Source: Ignavibacteria bacterium (GTDB lineage Bacteria > Bacteroidota > Ignavibacteria > Kapaibacteriales > Kapaibacteriaceae). From it: a DNA stretch of 64,000 bases. How positions within the stretch are numbered: the stretch's first letter is position 1; each line of letters opens with the position of its first letter. This document shows, piece by piece, positions 34,415 through 43,507 of the stretch. The position numbers and the translations under genes are program-made. The notes beneath the pieces are model-generated. The model worked only from the letters and a program-made list of their open reading frames with translations, was not told the origin of the DNA and did not search any database. The stretch spans positions 547,262 to 611,261 of the forward strand of contig CP054181.1 of NCBI GenBank assembly GCA_015709655.1. Direction: 5' to 3'.

Positions 34415-34954
34415 ATGAAACTGCACAGGGCAGCCATTCGCCTGGCGGCTATTCTTGTTGTTGCCGCCTTCACTTCAGTAACTGTATTAGCGCAAAACGG
34501 ACCAAAGCTTACCGATCCGGAAATTGCTTCGATAGCTGTAACTGCGAACCAGATAGACGTTAATTATGGAAAGAATGCTCTTGCAAAGCTGCACAATCCG
34601 GATGTAAAGCATTTTGCGGAAACAATGATTAAGGACCACGAAGCCATTATCAAGCAGGCAACGGAGCTGGCAGCCAAGCTTGGCGTGAAGCCCAAAACAA
34701 ATCCAACAACAAAATCGTTGCTCAAGGCCGAAAAAGAAACCAATGCAAAACTTGCTAAGGTAAAAGGTGAAGCATACGATAAGGCATATATTGACAATGA
34801 AGTTGCATATCACGAGTCGGTTATTAACACCGTTAATAATGTGCTCATCCCCCAAACGACAAATGCTGAATTAAAAGATTTCCTTGTTAAAGCGGGCCCA
34901 CTACTTAACCATCACCTCGAAATGGCAAAAATGGCTCAGTCGAAAGTGAAGTAA
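34415..34954 (+). CDS. DUF4142-domain secreted protein
   Basis: 179 residues. The signal peptide ends at VTVLAQ. A helical DUF4142 domain contains LTDPEIASIAVTANQIDV, HFAETMIKDHEAIIKQA and the C-terminal LLNHHLEMAK. The family is a four-helix periplasmic bundle of unknown function, often with conserved His residues (here KDHE, YHES and NHHLE) that could bind metal. It is followed 4 bp later by a cupredoxin gene, suggesting a shared redox or metal role. Confidence 0.9.
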   Translation: MKLHRAAIRLAAILVVAAFTSVTVLAQNGPKLTDPEIASIAVTANQIDVNYGKNALAKLHNPDVKHFAETMIKDHEAIIKQATELAAKLGVKPKTNPTTKSLLKAEKETNAKLAKVKGEAYDKAYIDNEVAYHESVINTVNNVLIPQTTNAELKDFLVKAGPLLNHHLEMAKMAQSKVK

Positions 34955-34958
34955 CGTC

Positions 34959-35324
34959 ATGAGTTCTCTGCAAAAATCAGTGCTGCCTTTCATGGGTACA
35001 CTGTGGTTGATTTTTATGGGTTGCACATCCAATAACAATGACAATAAGACCACCGTTGAACAAGAACATGTTGGCGTTACGGATACCGTGGTGATTGAGG
35101 GGATGCAGTTCGTACCGCAGTCACTGACTGTACATAAAGGCGATACTGTCGTCTGGATTAATAGAGACATGGTTGTTCATAATGTTACTGACGATTCAAA
35201 TCGAAGTCAGAGCTCTGGTGATATAAATGTTGGAGCTACGTGGATGATGGTTCCTTCAAAAAGCTTTTCTTACCTCTGCACAATTCATCCAACGATGACC
35301 GGTTCTGTTACCGTTCAGCCGTAA
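34959..35324 (+). CDS. Plastocyanin-like cupredoxin lipoprotein
   Basis: 121 residues. The N-terminal signal has a lipobox-like LIFMGCT. The mature domain has the blue-copper pattern VIEGMQFVPQSLTVHKGD, WINRDMVVHNVT (His ligand) and SFSYLCTIHPTMTGSVTV (Cys, His and Met ligands). It is likely a periplasmic electron carrier. It is cotranscribed with the DUF4142 gene and ended by the terminator at 35340. Confidence 0.9.
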   Translation: MSSLQKSVLPFMGTLWLIFMGCTSNNNDNKTTVEQEHVGVTDTVVIEGMQFVPQSLTVHKGDTVVWINRDMVVHNVTDDSNRSQSSGDINVGATWMMVPSKSFSYLCTIHPTMTGSVTVQP

Positions 35325-35339
35325 ACTTACCTCTCAACG

Positions 35340-35376
35340 ATGCTGTCCGATACCTCGGTGTCGGACAGCATTTTTG
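35340..35376 (+). terminator. Rho-independent terminator after cupredoxin gene
   Basis: An 11-bp stem ATGCTGTCCGA (35340-35350) / TCGGACAGCAT (35361-35371) is followed by TTTTTG. Confidence 0.88.
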
Positions 35377-35392
35377 TTTGGTATATTGTACA

Positions 35393-37015
35393 ATGCTGTT
35401 GCGTTGTATCATCTTTCTTGCAGTTGCGGGGATCTGCGCCGCTGGTGTCCAGCCCAAGGTTATATGGGTCTTTACTGTGAACGATCTCGCTCACGGTCAG
35501 ACGGCTGCTGCCGATATCGACGGTGACGGGAAACTGGAAATTGTCTTCGGATGTTACCGAAACGACAGTACCGTGTACGCACTCAATGCCGAAGACGGCT
35601 CGCTGTTGTGGAAGTACAATACCTCCCTCCCTACGCGCGAGGGTTGCAACGATGTTGCCCCGGTTATTTATGATGTTGATGGCGACGGAATGCCGGAGGT
35701 AATTGTGCCGGCATCCTGTACCGACTCTACCTACTGCTTTAACGGCGCCGACGGCTCAATAAAGTGGACAGTGAAAACCCGTGGGAGCGGCTCACCGCCC
35801 ACCATCGCCGATATCGACGGCGATGGAATACCGGAAATCCTGCATGGTGAATTTGGCGGATACGTGATTTGCATTAACGCACTCGATGGGACCGTAAAGT
35901 GGGAAATCGCGGTTGATACAAAGTCATGGATACAAACCGCACCAACCATCGTTGATATTAATAACGATGGTGATCTTGACTTCATCGTTGCAACATGGAA
36001 CGCAGTTGACACTCTCAACAACAAGGTGTACGCATACCGGCGGAAGGATCAGAAGCTGCTCTGGACGTTTCCGGTTACCGACGTTATCTATCACGGAAGC
36101 GCGATTGCCGACCTGGATGGCGATGGCAGGCCGGAGCTGGTGATTGGAAGCTACAACGATACCCTGTATTGCATAAATGCTGACGACGGCGCACTAAAGT
36201 GGAAATACAGTCTGGGGAAATACTACTACGTTGGCGGTCCGGCCCAAATCGCCGATCTTGACAACGACGGCAACTGTGATGTGTTTTTCATCTCACGCAA
36301 TACATTTACCGCCCTGAAAGGCAACGGAGAAATACTATGGCAGAAAACCCTGAAAGACTACGACGACTGCTTTCGCGGAGCTGCCATCGCTGATATTACA
36401 AATGATGAGTATCCCGATGTAGTTTTCGGAACATCAAAGGGTCGGCTTATTGCTCTGAACGGAAACGACGGCAGCGAGATTTTTACATTCGACCTGAGGA
36501 AAGAATTTAACGACACCCTGTTTAGAATTGATCACGCACCACTCATTGCCGATTTTGATGGCGACGGTCTGCTTGATGCATTCATTGTAGGAGGATACTC
36601 GGTCATGCCTGATTTTTCAGGCAACTACGGTAAAGCGTGTCTGGTTAGTCTTGGCAAGGGTAAGGGACCAGACTGGCTGATGTTTCAAAATAACATCCTT
36701 CGTAACAGTGAGATGTGCCCGCTGCCGACGAGCACTGTAATGGAAGCCGTATCACCTGAAATCGAAGTTTCAGTTATTCCCAATCCAGTTACCGTGGGCT
36801 CAGTGCTGCAGATAACATCACCTACTGAAACTGTTTTCACCTGGCGTGCCGTCACCATTCAGGGTCGCACTGTATCGGGTCCGCATACAGCCTACCTCGA
36901 AACCGGAGCGAACACCATACCACTCAGCAGCTTCCCGGGTCTCGTAAGCGGTACCTACTACATCGTCTTCAGCAGCGGCAATCAACAACGAACAATTCAG
37001 ATTACCGTGCCTTAG
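35393..37015 (+). CDS. Secreted FG-GAP/VCBS-repeat protein with T9SS sorting domain
   Basis: 540 residues from ATG 35393, which exposes a signal peptide (LLRCIIFLAVAGICAAG). The body is a beta-propeller of about seven repeats, each with a calcium-loop motif such as DIDGDGKLEIVFG, DVDGDGMPEVIVP and DLDGDGRPELVIG. The last about 85 residues (SVIPNPVTVGS to GTYYIVFSS and QRTIQITVP) are a T9SS type A C-terminal sorting domain. It is predicted to reach the cell surface. The longer frame to 35240 overlaps the cupredoxin gene and is rejected. Confidence 0.9.
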   Translation: MLLRCIIFLAVAGICAAGVQPKVIWVFTVNDLAHGQTAAADIDGDGKLEIVFGCYRNDSTVYALNAEDGSLLWKYNTSLPTREGCNDVAPVIYDVDGDGMPEVIVPASCTDSTYCFNGADGSIKWTVKTRGSGSPPTIADIDGDGIPEILHGEFGGYVICINALDGTVKWEIAVDTKSWIQTAPTIVDINNDGDLDFIVATWNAVDTLNNKVYAYRRKDQKLLWTFPVTDVIYHGSAIADLDGDGRPELVIGSYNDTLYCINADDGALKWKYSLGKYYYVGGPAQIADLDNDGNCDVFFISRNTFTALKGNGEILWQKTLKDYDDCFRGAAIADITNDEYPDVVFGTSKGRLIALNGNDGSEIFTFDLRKEFNDTLFRIDHAPLIADFDGDGLLDAFIVGGYSVMPDFSGNYGKACLVSLGKGKGPDWLMFQNNILRNSEMCPLPTSTVMEAVSPEIEVSVIPNPVTVGSVLQITSPTETVFTWRAVTIQGRTVSGPHTAYLETGANTIPLSSFPGLVSGTYYIVFSSGNQQRTIQITVP

Positions 37016-37032
37016 CCCCCTAACTTTGCTCC

Positions 37033-38091
37033 ATGATTACAAACCGCAAGGAAGAGCATGTCCAGCTTGCCATCAGTGGCGACGTTGGGTTTCGGGAGCT
37101 CACGAACGGACTCGAAGAGGTACGTCTCCCCTACAATGCTCTGCCCGAGCTGAACTTCAGCGGCATTAGTACAGAAGTTGACTTCCTGGGGAAACGATTA
37201 TCATTGCCGCTCATCATCAGCGGAATGACAGGCGGTTACCCTGATGCGGAGCGTATTAACACAGGCCTTGCCGAAAGTGCTGCCGCATTAGGAATCGCAA
37301 TGGGCGTCGGCTCGATGCGGGCCGCATTTGACCGGCCCGAAACAAGAAGTTCATATACTGTTTTACAATCGATCTCGACCGCAGTGCCCGTGATTACCAA
37401 CATTGGTGCCGTTCAGCTTGCCGAGTGGTACAGGAAGGGGGCTTTGGCAGACCGTATTAACGAGTGTATTGAGCTTGTTGGTGCATCGGTGGTGGGGATT
37501 CACATCAATCCGCTTCAGGAGATGCTGCAACCCGAAGGTGAGCCGGATTTTTCAGGAGTACTTGAAGCGATCAGCGCTGCGGTGGACCTGTCGCCACTCC
37601 CGGTAATGGTCAAGGAAGTTGGCGCAGGAATATCCGGCGCGGCAGCTCATAAACTCGTAAAGACAGGAGTTGCATGCATTGATGTTGCAGGTGCCGGCGG
37701 AACAAGCTGGGCAGCGATTGAAATCAAGCGCCATCAGGAGCAGGATAAGCTTCAGGAGTTTCGCGAAGTAGGAATCAGCACTGCCGAATGCATCAGGCAA
37801 GTTGCTGCTCTGCGGAAACAACATCCCACACAGCACTCAAACCATAGCCCCTTTCCGACAATCGTTGGCAGCGGCGGAATATCAAGCGGATACGACATTG
37901 CCCGTGCATTATATCTTGGTGCCGATCTTTGTGCAACCGCACGGCCGGTACTGCAGGCATTTGCTACAGGCGGGACCGCACAAGTTATTCAACTTATTGG
38001 TGATTGGACATTACGGTTGCGGCAGTGGATGTTTATTACCGGTGCGGCTACACCACAACAACTAACGATGATGGACAAGACGCAGGCATGA
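37033..38091 (+). CDS. fni: Type 2 isopentenyl-diphosphate delta-isomerase (FMN)
   Basis: 352 residues, family length. Motifs are ITNRKEEHVQLAI at the N-terminus, LIISGMTGGYPDAERIN, MVKEVGAGISGAAA, VAGAGGTSWAAIE, and the FMN phosphate site GSGGISSGYDIARAL. It interconverts IPP and DMAPP in the cytoplasm. A Bacteroidota-like TAACTTTG sits 4 nt upstream. The stop overlaps the polyprenyl synthase start (ATGA), coupling the two isoprenoid genes. Confidence 0.94.
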   Translation: MITNRKEEHVQLAISGDVGFRELTNGLEEVRLPYNALPELNFSGISTEVDFLGKRLSLPLIISGMTGGYPDAERINTGLAESAAALGIAMGVGSMRAAFDRPETRSSYTVLQSISTAVPVITNIGAVQLAEWYRKGALADRINECIELVGASVVGIHINPLQEMLQPEGEPDFSGVLEAISAAVDLSPLPVMVKEVGAGISGAAAHKLVKTGVACIDVAGAGGTSWAAIEIKRHQEQDKLQEFREVGISTAECIRQVAALRKQHPTQHSNHSPFPTIVGSGGISSGYDIARALYLGADLCATARPVLQAFATGGTAQVIQLIGDWTLRLRQWMFITGAATPQQLTMMDKTQA

Positions 38092-39065
38092 CAATACAGC
38101 AAAAACTGGAACAGATCGAGGCGGCACTGGCCCAGGCGCTGGTGCAGTATCGTGATCCCGCAGAGCTGTACGATCCGGTGCATTACGTACTCAGCGCCGG
38201 AGGTAAGCGGATACGCCCGCTGCTGGTATTGCTTGCCACAGAGGCCGTCGGAGGTGAGACTACAGACGCAATGAATGCAGCACTTGCAATTGAGATGCTC
38301 CATAATTTTACATTGGTGCATGACGATATTATGGACCGGTCGTCACTGCGCCGCGGACGCGCAACAGCGCATATACAGTTCGATGAAAACTCAGCAATCC
38401 TTAGCGGCGACGTTATCGTTGGGATAGCATCGAAGCTTCTTAGCGCCAGTGCACAGCACTCACACAACCCGTCGGCGGTGTTCGATGTCTTCTCGCAAGG
38501 CTTTATTGACGTATGTGAAGGACAGGCACTTGACGTAGCCTTTACCAAACGAACTGACGTCCACCCCGACGAATACTTCGGCATGATCGAGCGCAAAACC
38601 GCACGTCTGCTTGAAACCAGCGTACACATTGGCGCACTCGTTGGCAACGGCGATCCGCAGCATACAAGCGCACTGCGCACCTTTGCACGTGATATCGGCC
38701 TTGCGTTTCAGATGCAGGACGACATCTTAGATGTTGAAGGATCGCACGGATTCGGTAAAACACCGGGGGGCGATCTAATCGAAGGCAAGCGCACGTGGCT
38801 GATGTTGCGGGCACGTGAAAAAGCAACTGGTAAGCCCGAATTCCAGGAACTCGTTCAGACATTCTTTTCACAGAATGGCATAGCCCCCACACAGGTAGAA
38901 CAGATGCGCACACATCTGATTCAGGAAGGCGTGCTGGCAGAAGGGACAGCGATGGTAGAAAAACTTACCGAAGAAGCATTTGTTCATCTCCACAAACTGC
39001 CCGACAGTACCGCACGGCAGCATCTGGAAGAATTAGCAACAACCCTGATGGAACGCACAACATAA
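38088..39065 (+). CDS. Polyprenyl diphosphate synthase
   Basis: 325 residues from ATG 38088, whose ATGA overlaps the fni stop. It has the trans-prenyltransferase motifs SAGGKRIRPLLVLL, the first Asp-rich HDDIMDRSSLRRG, and the second QMQDDILDVEG. The length fits a medium- or long-chain enzyme making the quinone side chain or undecaprenyl precursor. It shares an operon with fni and murD, consistent with supply of isoprenoids to envelope or quinone synthesis. Chain length cannot be told by eye. Confidence 0.93.
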   Translation: MTIQQKLEQIEAALAQALVQYRDPAELYDPVHYVLSAGGKRIRPLLVLLATEAVGGETTDAMNAALAIEMLHNFTLVHDDIMDRSSLRRGRATAHIQFDENSAILSGDVIVGIASKLLSASAQHSHNPSAVFDVFSQGFIDVCEGQALDVAFTKRTDVHPDEYFGMIERKTARLLETSVHIGALVGNGDPQHTSALRTFARDIGLAFQMQDDILDVEGSHGFGKTPGGDLIEGKRTWLMLRAREKATGKPEFQELVQTFFSQNGIAPTQVEQMRTHLIQEGVLAEGTAMVEKLTEEAFVHLHKLPDSTARQHLEELATTLMERTT

Positions 39066-40402
39066 TGGCACAAAACATTACCGTACTTGGAGCAGGCAAG
39101 AGCGGTCTTGCTGCTGCTGAACTTGCCAGTCAGCAGGGTAACCGCGTATTTGTAAGCGAGTCTCGAACAGAACAGCAATGCGCGGACATTAAGGTGCGCC
39201 TTGACCAGCTTGGTGTCGAATCCGAGTTCGGTGGTCATACCAACCGTGCATTGCAGGCATCCACCCTCATACTCAGTCCCGGTATCCCGCCAACCCATCC
39301 GATAAGGGTTGAAGCCCGAAATCGGAACATCGAAGTCATCGGTGAACTCGAATATGCATCCCGGTTTATCTCCAATAAAATTATTGCCGTCACCGGTACC
39401 AACGGGAAAACAACAACAACAGCGCTAACCGGATACATACTAAACAATGCGGGTACATCGGCAGTGACCTGTGGAAACATTGGAACACCGCTCAGTTCGC
39501 TGATATCCACATTGAGTCCCGACACCGTCGTAGTGGCTGAAGTAAGCTCATATCAACTGGATAGCATTGCTGACTTCCACCCTTTTATAAGTATTATTCT
39601 TAACATTACGCCTGATCATATTGGTTATCATGGAAGTTTTCAAGACTATGTGAAGTGTAAGTGGAAAATCTTTTCTCGACAAGGGGGCTCAGATATTGTA
39701 GTTTTGAATGCCGATGATGAGCATACAGCAAGTGCCGCATCGGCAGTCCGTTGCACTACAGCGTTTTTTAGTACTCAGCGTGAAGTGAAAGGCGCATTCG
39801 TCCGGGGGGACGAAGTAGTGTTTCGGAGCAGCAGCAACAAAGAGGAGGTACTTATGCCCACACATCGCCTGGGGTTACCCGGGTTGCACAACACATATAA
39901 TTCCATGGCTTCTGCCTTGGCATCACGAGCCTTCGAGGTCAGCAACGAGGCAATCCGTGAATCTCTGGAATCGTTTTCCGGAGTTGAACACCGCTTAGAG
40001 CGTGTTCGCATTTATAACCACATCACCTATATCAATGACAGTAAGGCAACCAACGTCAACGCTGCGTGGTTTGCGTTGGCAAGCTTTGATCGCCCGATTG
40101 TCTGGATAGCGGGGGGACGTGCCGATGACAACGATTATTCATTGCTCGACGAACTGGTTGCTACCAACGTCAAAGCAATCGTATGCATCGGCGAGCAGGC
40201 AGATGTTGTTTTTAACCACTGGTGTACTACCCGACGCTGCGTAAAAGCACATACGCTGACCGAGGCTGTACAGGCTGCCACCGAGCTTGCCGAACAACAT
40301 GATATCGTGCTGCTCTCGCCTGCATGCAAGAGTTTTGATATGTTCAGTAACTACGAAGAGCGCGGCCGGATGTTCAAGCAGGCTGTTCAAGACCTGAAGT
40401 AA
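39065..40402 (+). CDS. murD: UDP-N-acetylmuramoylalanine-D-glutamate ligase
   Basis: 445 residues. The N-terminal Rossmann motif VLGAGKSGLAAAELA, the ATP loop AVTGTNGKTTTTAL (about 103), Mur-ligase signatures NITPDHIGYHGSFQDY and YINDSKATNVNAA, and WIAGGRADDNDY are all present. It adds D-Glu to UDP-MurNAc-Ala in peptidoglycan synthesis. It overlaps the synthase stop by one base (TAATG). It lies outside a dcw cluster, which is unusual but known. Confidence 0.95.
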   Translation: MAQNITVLGAGKSGLAAAELASQQGNRVFVSESRTEQQCADIKVRLDQLGVESEFGGHTNRALQASTLILSPGIPPTHPIRVEARNRNIEVIGELEYASRFISNKIIAVTGTNGKTTTTALTGYILNNAGTSAVTCGNIGTPLSSLISTLSPDTVVVAEVSSYQLDSIADFHPFISIILNITPDHIGYHGSFQDYVKCKWKIFSRQGGSDIVVLNADDEHTASAASAVRCTTAFFSTQREVKGAFVRGDEVVFRSSSNKEEVLMPTHRLGLPGLHNTYNSMASALASRAFEVSNEAIRESLESFSGVEHRLERVRIYNHITYINDSKATNVNAAWFALASFDRPIVWIAGGRADDNDYSLLDELVATNVKAIVCIGEQADVVFNHWCTTRRCVKAHTLTEAVQAATELAEQHDIVLLSPACKSFDMFSNYEERGRMFKQAVQDLK

Positions 40403-40437
40403 GCAACAGTTGGCGTTGAAATTCGTTATTCACCCGC

Positions 40438-41184
40438 GTGCAAGAACCGATAATCGAAATTCGCGGACTGCGAAAGAACTATGGCAGTTTTACTGCCGTT
40501 GATGGTCTGGACCTGACCGTATATCATGGTGATATCTACGGCTTCCTGGGTCCGAATGGAGCCGGAAAAAGCACAACAATCCGTATGATCCTGTCGCTGG
40601 TAAAGCCATCAGCAGGCAGCATTACAGTTTTTGGGAAGCCCCTTTCCACTCATCGTGCAGAGATTTTACGCAAAATCGGTTGCATTGTTGAACGTCCGGA
40701 TTTTTACAACTACCTGTCAGCCTACAAAAACCTTGAACTCCTTGGCCGGCTTAGCGGCGCCGATGTAAGCAAGCAGAATATTTACCGAATGCTCGATATG
40801 GTGGGTCTTGGCAGCAGGGCAACCAGCAAGGTGAAAACATTTTCGCATGGGATGAAACAACGGCTTGGCATCGCACAGGCGCTAATCCACAACCCGGACC
40901 TGGTAATACTCGACGAACCAACAACCGGACTTGACCCGCACGGCATGGTAGACGTGCGCGACTTAATTGTAAGCCTCGCACACGATCACGGAAAAACTAT
41001 CGTACTCTCATCGCACATTCTGCCTGAAGTTGAACACATAGCTACCCGGATGATCATTATTAACAAGGGCAAGACAGTTGTGGAAGGGGCTGTGGCCGAC
41101 GTATTACGGGACCAGGATTTAGAGCAGTTTTTTATGCGCATTACAAAGGAATCCGGCAAGTCGGATATCACAGTAAGTTTATGA
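40438..41184 (+). CDS. ABC transporter ATP-binding protein
   Basis: 248 residues, GTG start. Walker A FLGPNGAGKSTTIRMI, signature FSHGMKQRLGIAQAL, Walker B DLVILDEPTTGLDP and the H-loop SSHILPEV are intact. The ABC-2 exporter type (CcmA/NatA-like) is suggested by the partner permease whose ATG overlaps its stop by 4 nt. Probably exports a hydrophobic compound or polymer. Substrate unknown. Confidence 0.94.
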   Translation: MQEPIIEIRGLRKNYGSFTAVDGLDLTVYHGDIYGFLGPNGAGKSTTIRMILSLVKPSAGSITVFGKPLSTHRAEILRKIGCIVERPDFYNYLSAYKNLELLGRLSGADVSKQNIYRMLDMVGLGSRATSKVKTFSHGMKQRLGIAQALIHNPDLVILDEPTTGLDPHGMVDVRDLIVSLAHDHGKTIVLSSHILPEVEHIATRMIIINKGKTVVEGAVADVLRDQDLEQFFMRITKESGKSDITVSL

Positions 41185-42020
41185 TTGCAACCGCAACAAG
41201 AGTTGAACTGTCGAAGGTGTTTTCAAAATGGCGCACCTATATCGGATTTATCGCCCTGGGGGTGGTAATACCAATTGTTATTATCAGCCTTGGCATCGAG
41301 GGGATGAAGTTTTTCTCGTTTGCGACACAAAACCTGCAGCAGCAATTTATCTTTAGCGGCAATCTGATGAACGGATACACGACCTCGTACCTGATCATTG
41401 GCATGCTGTACGTGCATGTACCGTTCCTGGTGACGCTGGTCGCAGGCGACATCCTGGCCGGTGAAGCTACCGGCGGAACCTACCGGCTGCTTCTCACCCG
41501 TCCGCTCTCACGAGCGACGCTGGTAAATGCCAAATACATTGCCGTCCTGGTAAGTACAAACCTGCTGATCGTATTTATGGCGGTACTAAGTCTCGGACTC
41601 GGCCTGCTAATCCTTGGCAGCGGCGACATGGTAGTAGTGCGGACCAAGATTTCGGTGATCACCGAGTCCGACATCTTGTGGCGTTTCATGCTAGCCTACG
41701 GCTTTGGCGTGGTGGCGATGACGGCCGTCTCAAGTATCGCCTTTCTGCTCTCGTCGTTTGTGGAAAACGCGATTGGGCCAATCATGACCACGATGGCAAT
41801 CATCATCGTTATGCTTATCATCTCCTCGATCAACGCCTCGTGGATGGATGCAGTGCGTCCGTGGTTCTTCACCACCCACCTGAACTCATGGCGCTACCTG
41901 TTCGACAGGACAGTTGACTGGACACCGGTCGTAAACAGCAGTATCATCCTGTTCATGCACAGCGTAGTTTGCTTTGTCGTCGCACACTTCGTCATCCACC
42001 GCAAGGACATTCTCAGTTAG
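41181..42020 (+). CDS. ABC-2-type transporter permease
   Basis: 279 residues with about six membrane helices. The cytoplasmic-loop pattern LAGEATGGTYRLLLTRPLSR is typical of ABC-2 permeases, where it contacts the ATPase. It starts within the stop of the ATPase gene, and a LolA-like gene follows by 2 bp. The three form one operon. Confidence 0.92.
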   Translation: MIATATRVELSKVFSKWRTYIGFIALGVVIPIVIISLGIEGMKFFSFATQNLQQQFIFSGNLMNGYTTSYLIIGMLYVHVPFLVTLVAGDILAGEATGGTYRLLLTRPLSRATLVNAKYIAVLVSTNLLIVFMAVLSLGLGLLILGSGDMVVVRTKISVITESDILWRFMLAYGFGVVAMTAVSSIAFLLSSFVENAIGPIMTTMAIIIVMLIISSINASWMDAVRPWFFTTHLNSWRYLFDRTVDWTPVVNSSIILFMHSVVCFVVAHFVIHRKDILS

Positions 42021-42022
42021 AC

Positions 42023-42730
42023 ATGAACGTACCCGGCAAAAACATCGTACTATGGGTTTTAATCATTACAGGCCTTCTCATCACTTCGGTAAGGAACAGT
42101 GCGCAGACTACTGCCGAAGCTCTGATGAAGGCACTTGAGGCGAAGATAGCAAAGGTTAAAACCTACACCGTCAACCTTCAGCTCGACATCAACATTCCAT
42201 TCGTTGAAGCCCCGCCGACTAAGGCCACGCTTTATTTTAAAGCGCCCGACAAGACCCACATCGAAACAAAAGGGTTTGCAATGCTCCCAAAGCAGGGACC
42301 GGACCTAAGTGTTTTTCGTATTCTCACTCAACCGTACGCAATAGTTGATGTCGGCACCACGAAACTCAACGGAAAGACACTCCGCCAGATTAAGGTAATA
42401 CCAACCACCGACGCATCGCCAATAGCCGTAGCCACATTTTACACTGATGTTGCAACAGCACTGCCAACAAGGGTAGAAGCAGTTACCCGCAACGGCGGAA
42501 CGCTTACAGCCGAGTTCAAGTTTACCAACACTAAGGCAAGCGCCTACGCACTACCCAGCTATGCCAAACTAATGTTCGAAGTCCCCCCGATGGACCTGCC
42601 CCGCATGATGAGCGGCGACCTTGATAAACCTAAAACCAACACAAACGGCAAACCCGTCAAGGCATCAGTTGAAATTCATTACACCGACTACAAGATAAAC
42701 GTGCCGATTAAGGACGACGTATTCAGGTAG
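42023..42730 (+). CDS. LolA-like outer-membrane lipoprotein-sorting-type secreted protein
   Basis: 235 residues from ATG 42023, which gives a signal peptide (VLWVLIITGLLITSVRNSAQ). The beta-rich body (LEAKIAKVKTYTVNLQLDI; ATLYFKAPDKTHIETKG; VHYTDYKINVPI-like end) resembles the LolA/LolB half-barrel fold of proteins that carry lipids or lipoproteins. It is the last gene of the ABC operon, so it may hand over the exported molecule. Family assignment is by pattern only. Confidence 0.65.
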   Translation: MNVPGKNIVLWVLIITGLLITSVRNSAQTTAEALMKALEAKIAKVKTYTVNLQLDINIPFVEAPPTKATLYFKAPDKTHIETKGFAMLPKQGPDLSVFRILTQPYAIVDVGTTKLNGKTLRQIKVIPTTDASPIAVATFYTDVATALPTRVEAVTRNGGTLTAEFKFTNTKASAYALPSYAKLMFEVPPMDLPRMMSGDLDKPKTNTNGKPVKASVEIHYTDYKINVPIKDDVFR

Positions 42731-42735
42731 TAGGA

Positions 42736-42775
42736 AGCCCCCTCCCCCCGGCCCCTCCCCCCGGCCCCCTCCCCA
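42736..42775. repeat. C-rich tandem repeat
   Basis: Three imperfect copies of a roughly 13-bp unit CCCTCCCCCCGGC run from the end of the LolA-like gene into the hairpin. Low complexity, unknown purpose. Confidence 0.6.
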
Positions 42776-42803
42776 AACGCACACGCGCGTTTGGGGAAGG
42801 GGA
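42766..42803 (+). terminator. Strong hairpin after the ABC operon
   Basis: CCCCTCCCCAAACGC pairs with GCGTTTGGGGAAGGGG around ACACGC. There is no clean T run after it, so it may act as an mRNA stabiliser rather than a terminator. Confidence 0.6.
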
Positions 42804-42839
42804 GGTAGATTCATGAGATTTTTTTTATAAACCGGATGT

Positions 42840-43130
42840 AGGGACGCACGGCCGTGCGCTTGGAATAGACGGCCGTAATGTTTTATAATGTTTTTTATGT
42901 TTTTTCGTGCGGGACGGGTTTGAAACCCGCCCCTATGGGTTGTCGTTTTATGATATTTCGTGGTGGGCGACCTCATAGGGGCGACCACGCGGGATCGCCC
43001 CTACGGGTTCGTGCCGATTTTACTATTGTTTTGCGGGAGCGACCACGCGGGATCGCCCCTACGGGTTCGCGCCGATTTTACTATTGTTTTGCGGGAGCGC
43101 GGATATGGCGTCCCTCCAATGATATAATAC
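42840..43130. repeat. Interspersed GC-rich repeat, tandem copies
   Basis: Two adjacent copies of an about 60-bp unit are seen: GCGACCACGCGGGATCGCCC, then CTACGGGTTCG(T/C)GCCGATTT, then TACTATTGTTTTGCGGGA (about 42980-43098). The flanking GGGACGC/GGCGTCCC words are related. A diverged relative lies at 51210-51330. No protein is convincing here. Confidence 0.65.
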
Positions 43131-43507
43131 CCACATTAACGGTTTAGCACCACCGCCCTACATGACCGAGGCGCGCCAATATCCCGAGCGGACGGACTAC
43201 GGCCCATCGGGCCCCACCCCCACCGCCACCACCATCGTGCTTCACCACCTACCAGTACAGCTCGGCCGGTCGACTGCGGTGTGCAGCCTACGTAAAAAAC
43301 CTTAGGAATTCCGGAGCAATTGCTTTTATGTATAGTGGGAGAAAGACAGGAATGTGTGACCATGACCCCACCCTCCAACCACTCCAGCCCCTCCCTCCGC
43401 CACGATCTTGCACCAGCATATTAGGTGATTGAGTGCTAGAGATACTGGTTAGCTGTTAGAATGATTGTACCAGATTCTCTACCTGTAATCCGGTTCACCC
43501 GTACACA
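43131..43507. other. Intergenic, no gene seen
   Basis: About 375 bp with C-rich low-complexity patches (CCCCACCCCCACCGCCACC near 43215) and no supported reading frame. It probably contains the 3' ends of the convergent transcripts. Confidence 0.4.

Noticed and set aside
42980..43098. CRISPR array in the GC-rich repeat
   Set aside because: Only two copies, directly adjacent, without spacers of constant length and with no cas genes nearby.
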